Shown: piece by piece, positions 55,999-64,000 of the stretch | How positions within the stretch are numbered: the first letter of the stretch is position 1 | How the letters are laid out: every line of letters starts with the position of its first letter | Source: Devosia limi DSM 17137 | Lineage (GTDB): Bacteria; Pseudomonadota; Alphaproteobacteria; Rhizobiales; Devosiaceae | Assembly: GCF_900128975.1 (NCBI RefSeq) | Contig: NZ_FQVC01000008.1 | Coordinates: forward strand, 1-64,000 | DNA: 64,000 nucleotides | Reading direction: 5' to 3' | Translations under genes and position numbers: made by a program | The notes under the pieces: model-generated | Databases searched by the model: none | What the model saw: the letters and a program-made list of their open reading frames with translations, nothing else | What the model was told of the DNA's origin: nothing

Positions 55999-58900
55999 CT
56001 AGCGCGTGTGCGCCTGGTCGCGCGAATCCGCTGCCGTGTCGCGGGCCGGGTTGGCCATCTGGGTCTTGACCTGCGCGCGCAGCAGGGCAAGCGCCGAGCG
56101 CAATTGCTGGGTTTCCTTTTCGCTGGCATCACCGACATTGCCCAGCACATATTCGGCGGTCAGGATGACGTCGCGCCAACGCGGCTGATCGGGCAGGGTC
56201 TCCATCAGCAGGTACTTGTCGAGGGTGCGGCACTGCAGCGACGAGCGGTCAAGGCTCACCCGCCAGATGCCGCTGGCTTCGGCGAGGTCGAACTTGCACA
56301 TGCCGGTCACTTCGCGCCAGACCCGCAGGCTTTCGGTGACGACCTTGACGATGGTCTGTCGGTAATGCTGCCGGTCGAGCTTGTCGCTTGGTGGGTGCGG
56401 CGGCTCGGCGAGTGCCTCGGCCACGGCGGCGGTCTTGGGCAATTCGCTGCCAACGGTATCGATAAGCCCGCGCACCGAGCGCGTCAGGCTTGCCGCGGTC
56501 AGGCGGGTTTCGGCAGAGTCGGGGGCGATGATCAGCGCCAGGCCACCGCCGGCGGCGGGCTCGACGTCGAAGGCATTGATGAGCACGCACTGGTCGAGCG
56601 TGCCGAAGGGAATATCGGAGAGATTAGCCTGGCCATCCTGTTCGACGCTGCGCTTGACCGCATCGAGCAGGCTGGGGCTCAGGATATCGGTGAGCAGGGT
56701 CGTGCCGGCCACCAGCCTGGTATTGGCCAGGCGGGAGGCGGCGCGATTGGCATAGGTGATGCGGCCGCTGTCGCTGACGCAGATGAGGCCAGCATCGAGC
56801 GTGTCGAGCAGACGGGTCATGCGTTGCTGTGACAGGCGCAGAGCGTCCTCGACCTGCACACGGCGGTCGATTTCGGTCTTGAGTTCGATATTCTCGCGCG
56901 CCTGCGACTGGGCGCGGCTGGCGGCCAGCAGCGTGGCGACGCGGGCCAGCAGCTCGTCCTTGACGAAGGGCTTGACCACATAATCGTTGGCGCCATTCTC
57001 GAAGCCGGCAATGACGTCACGGGTCCGGCTGCGCGCCGTGACCATGATGATGGGCAGTTCGATAAGCGTATACCTGTCGCGCAGCCGGCGGGCGACCTCG
57101 AGCCCGCCCATTTCCGGCATCATCACATCCAGCACGACCAGATCGGGCTTCTGTTGGTCGATGAATTCCAGCGCCCTGGCGCCATTCTCGGCCGCCCGGA
57201 CGGCATAACCATGCGGCTGCAGCACATTGCGCAGCACCTGGATATTGATTGGCTCGTCGTCCACCACCAGCACCAGCGGCATGCCGCTGCTGATCGGGCC
57301 CTCGGTTTCCAGCCCCAGCATTTGCAAGCCATCAAAGGTTTCGCGCAGGCTCGTGGTGGTCGCCGCAGCGGCCATGCTGGTTTCCGGCGAAACGGCGTCC
57401 GCGACGGGCAGGGCAAGCGTGAAGCTCGAGCCTTCGCCCAGTGTGCTTTCGGCCGAGAGCTTGCCGTGCAGGGCGTGGGTCAGCTGACGGGCAATGGTGA
57501 GGCCAAGCCCTGCGCCGCCGGTCTCGTGGTCGGCGGCGCGCTCCAGCGGCTGGAAGATGCGCTCGAGGCTGTCGCGGGCTATGCCGATGCCGGTATCGGC
57601 AACCACGACCTGCACCATGCCGTCGGCCTCGCGCGCCGAGATCTCGATACTGCCGCGCCTGGTATATTTAATGGCATTGCCGACAAGGTTATAGAGAATC
57701 TGCTCGAACCGCACTGGATCGGCCAGCACGAAGGGCAGGGAGTCCGGAATATCGATGGCCACCGTCACCGGCTGACCGCGCAGGATCGTCTCGGACACCT
57801 GCAGCACGTTGCGGATCGAGGTGGCGACATGCACCGGGTGAATATCGAGCCGCATGCGGCCGAGGCGTATGCGATAAAGATCGAGCAGGTCGTCGACCAG
57901 CCGCGAGAGCCGCCGCGCGGAGAAGGTGATCAGCTCCATCTGCGAGCGCTGCACCGGGGTCAGCTCCCCCACGGCACCGGCCGAGAGCGTGGTCGAAATG
58001 CCGATAATGCCATTGAGCGGGGTGCGCAGCTCATGGCTGGTATTGGCGACGAAGGTATCCTTCTGCCGGTCGGCTTCCTCGAGCGCGGCGTTCTTCTCCT
58101 CGATGACGCGGACATGCTGCTTCAGCTCGGCGTTTTTCTGGCCGATCAAGGTCAGTTGCTCGCGCACGGCAATGCGCATGCGGCGGAAGCTGGCGGCGAG
58201 CCTGGCCAGTTCATTGGGCTTGTCGATCTCGGGCATTTCGCGTTCCAGATCGCCCGCGGCGATGGATTCGGCGGCATCGGTCAGCTTGTCGAGCGGGGCG
58301 GCAATGGTGCGCGCCAAAATCAGGGAGAGCCAGAAGATCACCGGCAGGCAGATGGCTGCCAGGATCAGCACGAAGCGGGTCAGCGCCTCGGTATCGGCAA
58401 AGGCAAAGCTGGTGGGCACTTCGGCGGTCAGCTGCCAGCTGGCGTCGCCGAAAGCGACTGGCGACCAGGCGGCCAGGGCCGCCGCGCCGGTAAAGCCATG
58501 TCCCACAATACCCGAGCCAGCGCTGCCGTTATTGAGATGATCGCTGACGGCGCTGCCGATCTCGGCCGATTGGACGCGCGGCGTCGAAACGAAACGGTTG
58601 GTGGAGCTGATCAGGTAAAGGCTGCCGGTGTCGCGCTGCTGCGCCTGGACCACCCGGTTGAGCCCGGCGGCATTGAGCCGGAATACCGCCACGCCCCGCA
58701 CGCGCTGGTAGAATTCGACCCGCACCGCGACATAGGCAACGAAGTCGCCGCTGACCGGATCGAGGTCGAAGTCGCGCACCATGACATTGGTGTCGGCGGG
58801 GGCGGCCATCACCCTGCGCACCAGCTCGCCGATGGCGGTATCTGCCATGGCTGTGCGCATGTCGGCGCCCAGATACGCGTCCTTCTCATAGGAATAGACG

Positions 58901-59412
58901 ACCCGGCGGTCAGCGTTCACCAGATAGACATTGTCGAATTCGGCGGTGCGCACGAAGCTGGCAAATTCCTCATGGAATTGCTGGTGGGCGTTGGAATATT
59001 CCAGCGCGGTGCTGATGAGTTCATCATTGTCGATGGGCTGGGATTGCCCGGCTGCGCCGGTCTGGTCGACAGAGAACAGCTTGTGCAGGATTGCCTGCGC
59101 CACTTCCGGGGAGTCGTCGATCATGCGGAAGGCATAGGAGAAGCCGTAGAAGTCGCCGATCGAATAGCGGACGGCGTTGGATTTGCTCAGCGATTCCGCC
59201 TGGCGCATGGCAAAGGTCATGTACTGGTTGATCTCGGCGCGCTTGGCGTCGCGCACGAAGGTCAGCTTTTCGATCGTCTCTTCTTCGATATTGGCGGCCA
59301 GAATCGAGACGAACGCATAGGCAGTGAGCACCAGTGGCACTGTCGCAATGGCGAGGAAGATCGCAAACAGCCGTCCGCGAAAGCTGGATGGCGCCAGTGA
59401 CAGGCGTTTCAT
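55999..59412 (-). CDS. Hybrid sensor histidine kinase with receiver, PAS and an extra C-terminal domain
   Basis: The 1137-residue inner-membrane protein begins with a membrane helix near residues 14-36 and a large periplasmic dCACHE-like sensor. A second helix ([20 protein letters not shown]) leads to HAMP ([16 protein letters not shown]), HisKA ([11 protein letters not shown], His460) and HATPase_c ([20 protein letters not shown]). A receiver follows (VVDDEPIN, phospho-acceptor Asp762 in VLDVMMPEM), then PAS ([20 protein letters not shown]). The last about 110 residues ([36 protein letters not shown]) form a domain not recognised here. ATG 59412 has a strong GGAGGGAG. It is divergent from the importer at 59727, so it may sense the same ligand. 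Confidence 0.9.
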   Translation of the reverse strand: MKRLSLAPSSFRGRLFAIFLAIATVPLVLTAYAFVSILAANIEEETIEKLTFVRDAKRAEINQYMTFAMRQAESLSKSNAVRYSIGDFYGFSYAFRMIDDSPEVAQAILHKLFSVDQTGAAGQSQPIDNDELISTALEYSNAHQQFHEEFASFVRTAEFDNVYLVNADRRVVYSYEKDAYLGADMRTAMADTAIGELVRRVMAAPADTNVMVRDFDLDPVSGDFVAYVAVRVEFYQRVRGVAVFRLNAAGLNRVVQAQQRDTGSLYLISSTNRFVSTPRVQSAEIGSAVSDHLNNGSAGSGIVGHGFTGAAALAAWSPVAFGDASWQLTAEVPTSFAFADTEALTRFVLILAAICLPVIFWLSLILARTIAAPLDKLTDAAESIAAGDLEREMPEIDKPNELARLAASFRRMRIAVREQLTLIGQKNAELKQHVRVIEEKNAALEEADRQKDTFVANTSHELRTPLNGIIGISTTLSAGAVGELTPVQRSQMELITFSARRLSRLVDDLLDLYRIRLGRMRLDIHPVHVATSIRNVLQVSETILRGQPVTVAIDIPDSLPFVLADPVRFEQILYNLVGNAIKYTRRGSIEISAREADGMVQVVVADTGIGIARDSLERIFQPLERAADHETGGAGLGLTIARQLTHALHGKLSAESTLGEGSSFTLALPVADAVSPETSMAAAATTTSLRETFDGLQMLGLETEGPISSGMPLVLVVDDEPINIQVLRNVLQPHGYAVRAAENGARALEFIDQQKPDLVVLDVMMPEMGGLEVARRLRDRYTLIELPIIMVTARSRTRDVIAGFENGANDYVVKPFVKDELLARVATLLAASRAQSQARENIELKTEIDRRVQVEDALRLSQQRMTRLLDTLDAGLICVSDSGRITYANRAASRLANTRLVAGTTLLTDILSPSLLDAVKRSVEQDGQANLSDIPFGTLDQCVLINAFDVEPAAGGGLALIIAPDSAETRLTAASLTRSVRGLIDTVGSELPKTAAVAEALAEPPHPPSDKLDRQHYRQTIVKVVTESLRVWREVTGMCKFDLAEASGIWRVSLDRSSLQCRTLDKYLLMETLPDQPRWRDVILTAEYVLGNVGDASEKETQQLRSALALLRAQVKTQMANPARDTAADSRDQAHTR

Positions 59413-59726
59413 GGATGCTCTCCCTCCTCGACACGCGGCGTCGGCCTCCCAGCCACGCATCGGCGCCAGTGTCGTCTCCCCACGCCGGCGCGCCAATGTG
59501 CCTCAAACACCGGCGAACCTAAAGCCTCGGCGGCCAATTCCGGCGCTTTTGACGGAATTGCCGAAATTACTGGCGATTTCACCGATTTTGAGGGGGTGAC
59601 ATTATTTGCCGTCAAACCAGTCTTGGTCCCACTCGCTGCGGGCCGTATTCCGGTCGTGGCGACGGCGTCCCATGCTGCCAGAGAGCGGCGGGGCGTCGAA
59701 CGGGAGCCCAGAGGGAGATTGAGATC
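59413..59726. other. Divergent promoter region, kinase and importer
   Basis: These 314 bases have no gene. GGAGGGAG before the kinase and AGGGAGA before the binding protein are ribosome sites. A TTGACG is seen near 59548, but no convincing -10 is placed. Confidence 0.5.
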
Positions 59727-61394
59727 ATGACTTATCGGCTTTTGACCGCCACGCTATTGAGTGGCGCGATGCTGGTGCCAGGCACCGCCATGGCCCAGCA
59801 GGGGGAGGCCATCCTGACCGCCGTGCCGCAGCAGCTGACTGCGTGGGTGGAAAACTACAACGTCTTCAACCGCACGACCGTCCTGCCCACCGTCGAGGAT
59901 TTCCTCTATGAGCCATTGGTGGTGTTCAACGCCCTCGATGGCGGCAAGCCAAATTTCCGCCTGGCGGAGTCGTTTGAATATGGCGACGATCTCAAGTCGG
60001 TCACGTTCAAGCTGCGCGATGGCCTCAAGTGGTCCGATGGTGCGCCGCTGACCGCCAAGGACGTGGTCTTCACCTATCAGCTCCTCAAGGACAATCCGGC
60101 GCTCGACGTGCGCGCCGTCTGGACCCAGCTCGCATCGGTCGAGCTGGTCGACGACCTGACGGTCAAGATGAGCTACAACAACGTCGATGCCGGCCTGATC
60201 TACCAGCTGGCGCAGGTCTATACCGTGCCCGAGCATGTCTGGAGCGGTGTCGCCGACCCGGTCACCTTCACCAATCCGGCGCCGGTCGGGTCTGGGCCAC
60301 TGACCGAAATCCGCCGCTTCACCCCGCAGGAATACATCCAGTGCCGCAATCCCAATTACTGGGATGCCGCGACGCTCAAGGTCGATTGCATGCGGATGCC
60401 CCAGGTTTCCAATAACGACCAGGTGCTGGCCATGGCCGCCACTGGCGAGCTCGACTGGTTCGGCTCGTTCCTGCCCGATATCGAGCAGACCTATGTCAGC
60501 AAGGACCCGGAACATAATGGCTACTGGTTCCCGGCCGGCTCACCGGTCTATTTCTCGCTGAACATGGAAGACGCCGATCCGGGGCGCAACGAAGCCTTCA
60601 ACGACGTCAATTTCCGTCGCGCTTTCTCGATGGCGATGGATCGCCAGGCCATGGTTGACATTGCTGGCTACGGCTATCCGACGGTCAACGACTATCCGTC
60701 AGGCCTGGGCCGTGCATACCACTCCTGGAACAATGCCGAAGTGCAGTCCGAGTTCGGCCAGTTCACCGAGTTCAACATCGATGGTGCCAAGACCATCCTG
60801 GCCGATGCCGGCTATGCCGATACCAATGGCGATGGCTTCCTCGAGACCCCCAGCGGCGCGCCGCTGAGCCTCGAGATCATCGTTCCCAATGGCTGGACCG
60901 ATTGGGTCAACACCGTGCAGCTGGCAGTGGAAGGTCTCAACGAGATCGGCATTCAGGCTGGCCTTGCCACGCCGGAAAGCCCGGGCTGGACCGACCAGTT
61001 GATCAACGGCACCTACCAGGCCGCGATCAACTCGGTGACGACCGGCGTGTCGCCGCACTACTTCCTCGATCTGTCGCTGCATTCGCGCCATATCGGCCAG
61101 AACCGCTTCCAGTCGGCGCGCTACGTCAATCCTGAGCTGGATGCCGCTCTCGACGCCTTCAATGGCACTGCCGACGCCGCCAAGCAGACCGAGATCATGA
61201 ACCAGATTCAGGTGCTGATCGCCGAGGACATGCCGGTGATCAACGTCTTCAGCAACCCGCTCTGGTACGAATACAGCACCAAGCGCTTTGAAGGCTGGTT
61301 CAACGCCGACAACCCGGTTGCCCGCCCGGTTGCCTATGCCGGCGTCCCCGAACGCCTGCTGCACCTGCTGGCCCTGCGTCCCGTCGCCCAGTAG
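59727..61394 (+). CDS. Peptide/oligosaccharide ABC transporter substrate-binding protein (SBP family 5)
   Basis: The 555-residue periplasmic DppA/OppA-class protein has a signal peptide cut near AMAQQG. The family core is LKLRDGLKWSDGAPLTAKDVVFTY (two parts), PVGSGPLTEIRRF and VNFRRAFSMAMDRQAM. Family 5 proteins bind peptides, nickel chelates or oligosaccharides. The FNRTTVLPTVEDFLYEPLV start and the sugar-rich setting make an oligosaccharide plausible but unproven. It heads an operon with two permeases and an ATPase, and a strong hairpin follows the stop. Confidence 0.92.
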   Translation: MTYRLLTATLLSGAMLVPGTAMAQQGEAILTAVPQQLTAWVENYNVFNRTTVLPTVEDFLYEPLVVFNALDGGKPNFRLAESFEYGDDLKSVTFKLRDGLKWSDGAPLTAKDVVFTYQLLKDNPALDVRAVWTQLASVELVDDLTVKMSYNNVDAGLIYQLAQVYTVPEHVWSGVADPVTFTNPAPVGSGPLTEIRRFTPQEYIQCRNPNYWDAATLKVDCMRMPQVSNNDQVLAMAATGELDWFGSFLPDIEQTYVSKDPEHNGYWFPAGSPVYFSLNMEDADPGRNEAFNDVNFRRAFSMAMDRQAMVDIAGYGYPTVNDYPSGLGRAYHSWNNAEVQSEFGQFTEFNIDGAKTILADAGYADTNGDGFLETPSGAPLSLEIIVPNGWTDWVNTVQLAVEGLNEIGIQAGLATPESPGWTDQLINGTYQAAINSVTTGVSPHYFLDLSLHSRHIGQNRFQSARYVNPELDAALDAFNGTADAAKQTEIMNQIQVLIAEDMPVINVFSNPLWYEYSTKRFEGWFNADNPVARPVAYAGVPERLLHLLALRPVAQ

Positions 61395-61409
61395 TCCGCG
61401 ATGAGAGCT

Positions 61410-61443
61410 GCCCCCGGATGCTTCCTTGATGGCATCCGGGGGC
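61410..61443 (+). promoter_or_regulatory. Hairpin between binding protein and permease genes
   Basis: A perfect 12-base stem, GCCCCCGGATGC / GCATCCGGGGGC, with a 10-base loop and no T-run. It may stabilise the binding-protein mRNA or end part of the transcripts. Confidence 0.7.
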
Positions 61444-61497
61444 GGTCGCTTCGCGCGCCGCCATCGCGGCGTTCCCGTGCACACCGGAGACATCCAA

Positions 61498-62475
61498 ATG
61501 TCCTTCGTCCTGCGTCGGCTGGGCTTCTACCTCGCTGCCTTCTTCATCGCCGCCACGATTAATTTCATTTTGCCCCGCCTGATGCCCGGCAATCCCATCG
61601 ATGTGCTCTTCGCCCAGCAGAACACTACGCTGCCGCCGGAAGCCCGTGCTGCACTGGTCGAAACCTTCGGTTTTGCTGCCGGCCCGCTGCATGAGCAATA
61701 TTTCGCCTATCTGCGCTCGGTCTTCAGCGGCGATCTCGGCTACTCGATCCGCTTCTATCCCCAGACCGTCAATCAGGTGCTGTCCTATGCCCTGCCTTGG
61801 ACGATCTTTCTGGCTGGCACGGCGACGCTGCTGGCCTTTGCGGTCGGCTCGATCCTGGGTGTGTTTGCCGCCTGGCGGCGCGGGGGCACCTTCGACACCA
61901 TCGTCACCCCCTTGTCCCTGGCCATCCAGGCCATTCCGCCGGTAGTGATCGCGCTGGTGGCGCTGTTCGGCTTCGGCGTGGCGCTGCGCTGGCTGCCCAC
62001 CGGCTACGCGTTCAACCCCGGCCTCGATCCGGCCTGGACGCTGCAATATTTCGGCAGTGTATTCTACCACGGCCTGATGCCGGTCACGACGCTGATGATC
62101 GTCTTTGTCGGCGGCTACCTGGTCACCATGCGCAACAACATGATCGGCCAGCTTGGCGAGGATCATGTGGTGATGGGCACGGCCAAGGGCCTGTCCGAGA
62201 ACCGCGTCCGCTTCAACTATGCCGCCCGCAACGCCATGTTGCCATCGGTCACCGCGCTGGGGCTGACCATCGGCGCCATTCTCGGCGGCTCGCTGGTGAC
62301 CGAGGTGGTGTTCAACTATCCCGGGCTCGGCCAGACCCTCTTCATCGGCATCGTCTCGCGCGACTATCCGCTGATCCAGGGCCAATTGCTGATCATGACA
62401 CTGGCCACGCTCACCGCCAATCTGGTGGTCGATCTGGTCTACGTCCTCCTCGATCCTCGCCTGCGGAAGGTCTGA
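61498..62475 (+). CDS. ABC transporter permease (DppB/OppB-like)
   Basis: The 325-residue inner-membrane protein has about six membrane segments, the N-terminal signature RLGFYLAAFFIAATINFILP with MPGNPID, and the coupling loop GTAKGLSENRVRFNYAARNA. The ATG at 61498 follows CGGAGA and lacks a good rival. It forms the channel with the next protein, which starts three bases after its stop. Confidence 0.92.
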   Translation: MSFVLRRLGFYLAAFFIAATINFILPRLMPGNPIDVLFAQQNTTLPPEARAALVETFGFAAGPLHEQYFAYLRSVFSGDLGYSIRFYPQTVNQVLSYALPWTIFLAGTATLLAFAVGSILGVFAAWRRGGTFDTIVTPLSLAIQAIPPVVIALVALFGFGVALRWLPTGYAFNPGLDPAWTLQYFGSVFYHGLMPVTTLMIVFVGGYLVTMRNNMIGQLGEDHVVMGTAKGLSENRVRFNYAARNAMLPSVTALGLTIGAILGGSLVTEVVFNYPGLGQTLFIGIVSRDYPLIQGQLLIMTLATLTANLVVDLVYVLLDPRLRKV

Positions 62476-62478
62476 GCC

Positions 62479-63393
62479 ATGTTCGAGACCCTGAAAGTCT
62501 TTCTGCGCAACAAGAAGGCCGCTGTTGGCCTGGCGATTGTGCTGTTCTACGTGGCGGTCGCCATTTTCGGTCCATTATTGCTGCAGGCCGATCCGATGCA
62601 GCGCGTCGGCCGCCCGCATGAAGCGCCCAATGTCGACGAATTGCTCGGCACGACCCGCATGGGCCGCGATGTCTTCACCCAGCTGATCTATGGCACCCGC
62701 ACCTCGCTGGCAGTGGGCTTCTTTGCCGGCCTTGTCGTTGTCATCATCGGCACGGTTCTGGGCATCACTGCCGGCTATTTCGGCGGCAAGGTCGATGAGG
62801 CGATCAACTTCGCCACCAATGTGGTGCTGGTTATTCCGCAGCTTCCCCTACTGCTGGTCATCGCCGCATTCCTCGGCGAATCCAGTCCGTTGGTGATTGC
62901 GATGATCATCGGCGTCACCTCATGGGCCTGGGGCGCCCGCATTACCCGGGCGCAGACGCTGACGCTGCGTAACCGCGAATATATCCTGGCCTCCGAGCTG
63001 ATCGGCGAGCCGGCCCGGCGAATGATCATGGTTGAGCTCTTGCCCAATCTGTTGTCGATCATCGGCTTCAACTTCATCGGCTCGGTGACCTACACCATCA
63101 TCACCCAGGCAACCATCGAGTTCCTGGGGCTGGGCAATCCGATGTCGATTTCCTGGGGCACCATGCTCTACCACGCCCAGAATGCCTCGGCGATCACGGT
63201 GGGCGCCTGGTGGGAGGTGCTGGTGCCGGCGCTGGCGGTGGCCGGCATCGGGGTGGGGCTGTCGCTGCTCAATTTCGGCGTCGACGAGATTTCCAATCCG
63301 CGCCTGCGCACCCTCGGCACCATTGCCGCGGCGGCCAAGGCCCAGCGCAAGCTCGACAAGCAGCGGCTGCTGCAAAGCCAGGGAGCTGCATGA
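62479..63393 (+). CDS. ABC transporter permease (DppC/OppC-like)
   Basis: The 304-residue partner permease has the N-terminal helix AVGLAIVLFYVAVAIFGPLL, the family segment LLGTTRMGRDVFTQLIYGTR and the coupling loop ASELIGEPARRMIMVELLPN. The end overlaps the ATPase gene in ATGA. Family members carry the C-terminal PRLRTLG seen here. Confidence 0.92.
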   Translation: MFETLKVFLRNKKAAVGLAIVLFYVAVAIFGPLLLQADPMQRVGRPHEAPNVDELLGTTRMGRDVFTQLIYGTRTSLAVGFFAGLVVVIIGTVLGITAGYFGGKVDEAINFATNVVLVIPQLPLLLVIAAFLGESSPLVIAMIIGVTSWAWGARITRAQTLTLRNREYILASELIGEPARRMIMVELLPNLLSIIGFNFIGSVTYTIITQATIEFLGLGNPMSISWGTMLYHAQNASAITVGAWWEVLVPALAVAGIGVGLSLLNFGVDEISNPRLRTLGTIAAAAKAQRKLDKQRLLQSQGAA

Positions 63394-64000
63394 TGACCGG
63401 TAATCTCGTTGAAGTGCGTGGCCTGCAGGTGGATTTCCTCACCGCCAAGGGCCTGTTCACCGCCGTCAAAGGCGTCGATTTCGACATTGGGCATGGTGAG
63501 GTCATGGGCCTCGCTGGGGAATCGGGGTCGGGCAAGAGCACCATCGCCTTCTCACTGATGCGGCTGCATCGCCCGCCAGCCCTGATCTCCAAGGGCTCGA
63601 TCATCATCGACGGCGAAGATGTTCTGGCCATGCCGATGCACAAGCTCACCAAGTGGCGGTGGTCGAAGGTCTCGATGGTGTTTCAGAGCGCCATGAACTC
63701 GCTCAATCCGGTGCTGACCGTGTTCGAGCAGTTCCGCGATGTCATCGTCCGCCATACTGGCGGCACGCGGGATCAGGCCCGGGCCCGCGCCGAGGAACTG
63801 CTCGAGCTGGTCGGCATCCCCGTTCACCGGCTCGACGACTATCCGCATCAGCTATCGGGCGGCATGCGCCAACGCATCGTTCTGGCGATGTCGCTGGCGC
63901 TCGATCCCAAACTGATCGTCATGGATGAGCCGACGACGGCGCTTGATGTGGTGGTGCAGCGCGAGATCCTGCAGGAAATCATGGCGCTCAAGCAGCGCTT
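63390..64000 (+). CDS. ABC transporter ATP-binding protein (DppD/OppD-like), 3' end outside window
   Basis: About 203 residues are visible and the frame is open at the window edge. Walker A GESGSGKST, Q-loop VFQSAMNSLNPV, signature LSGGMRQRIVLA and Walker B LIVMDEPTTALD mark an oligopeptide-type ATPase. GGGAG precedes overlapping ATGs at 63390 and 63393. The missing end would include the switch His and the C-terminal oligopeptide-transporter extension. A second ATPase (DppF-like) may follow outside the window. Confidence 0.9.
   Translation, partial: MMTGNLVEVRGLQVDFLTAKGLFTAVKGVDFDIGHGEVMGLAGESGSGKSTIAFSLMRLHRPPALISKGSIIIDGEDVLAMPMHKLTKWRWSKVSMVFQSAMNSLNPVLTVFEQFRDVIVRHTGGTRDQARARAEELLELVGIPVHRLDDYPHQLSGGMRQRIVLAMSLALDPKLIVMDEPTTALDVVVQREILQEIMALKQR

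Noticed and set aside
57154..59400. A 748-codon plus-strand open frame opposite the hybrid kinase
   Set aside because: The kinase domains are clear on the minus strand. The plus-strand product is low-complexity Gly/Ala/His/Arg and has no motif.

Overview
The window is GC-rich alphaproteobacterial chromosome, most likely from Hyphomicrobiales. The block rpsB-tsf-pyrH-frr-uppS-cdsA-rseP-bamA-lpxD-fabZ-lpxA-lpxI-lpxB, with gltA and gltX convergent to it and comEC and lexA nearby, is typical of that order. So are the LexA boxes of the form GAAC-N7-GAAC, an NDUFS4-type complex I subunit and an Aap-type amino-acid importer. The many sugar importers and Gfo/Idh-isomerase pairs and the style of the dispersed repeats suggest a Devosia-like genus, but this is an inference and cannot be proved from the window.

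Layout. 1-3.0 kb: the 3' end of an IS5-family transposase abutting a sugar isomerase, a DUF1684 protein and an L,D-transpeptidase lipoprotein, then tRNA-Arg(UCU). 3.4-13.5 kb: a sugar catabolic region with a LacI-family regulator, a complete CUT1 ABC importer (binding protein, two permeases, ATPase) and two pairs of TIM-barrel isomerase plus Gfo/Idh/MocA oxidoreductase. Near-identical AATCGATT-centred operators precede the importer (two) and the second pair (one). 13.8-16.3 kb: NDUFS4-like protein, tRNA-Pro(UGG), PAP2 phosphatase and metC. 16.5-22.1 kb: a general L-amino-acid importer (aapJQMP) followed by a second, diverged binding protein. 22.3-28.5 kb: alanyl-tRNA editing protein, cardiolipin synthase, a 32-codon SOS-controlled membrane peptide gene and dnaE.

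28.7-42.4 kb: a GFA-fold protein, then the long housekeeping block for translation (rpsB, tsf, frr), UMP kinase, cell-envelope lipid carriers (uppS, cdsA), the site-2 protease rseP, bamA and lipid A synthesis (lpxD, fabZ, lpxA, lpxI, lpxB). 42.4-47.5 kb: gltA, gltX and comEC. 47.5-53.9 kb: a galactoside island consisting of GH42 beta-galactosidase, SMP-30 lactonase, KDPGal aldolase, KDGal kinase and a divergent IlvD/EDD sugar-acid dehydratase. Together these give most of a De Ley-Doudoroff route from beta-galactosides to pyruvate and glyceraldehyde-3-phosphate; only galactose dehydrogenase is missing here. 54.0-54.7 kb is gene-free and rich in inverted repeats. 54.7-64 kb: a Nudix protein with an altered box, lexA under two SOS boxes, a large hybrid histidine kinase, and a divergent peptide- or oligosaccharide-type ABC importer (binding protein, two permeases and an ATPase cut by the window end).

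The most notable observation is the small gene at 24869-24967. It has a clear promoter with a LexA box inside the spacer, a good ribosome binding site, a single predicted membrane helix, and dnaE directly downstream. It resembles in form the SOS cell-division inhibitor SidA of Caulobacter. No CRISPR array, prophage or toxin-antitoxin pair was seen.
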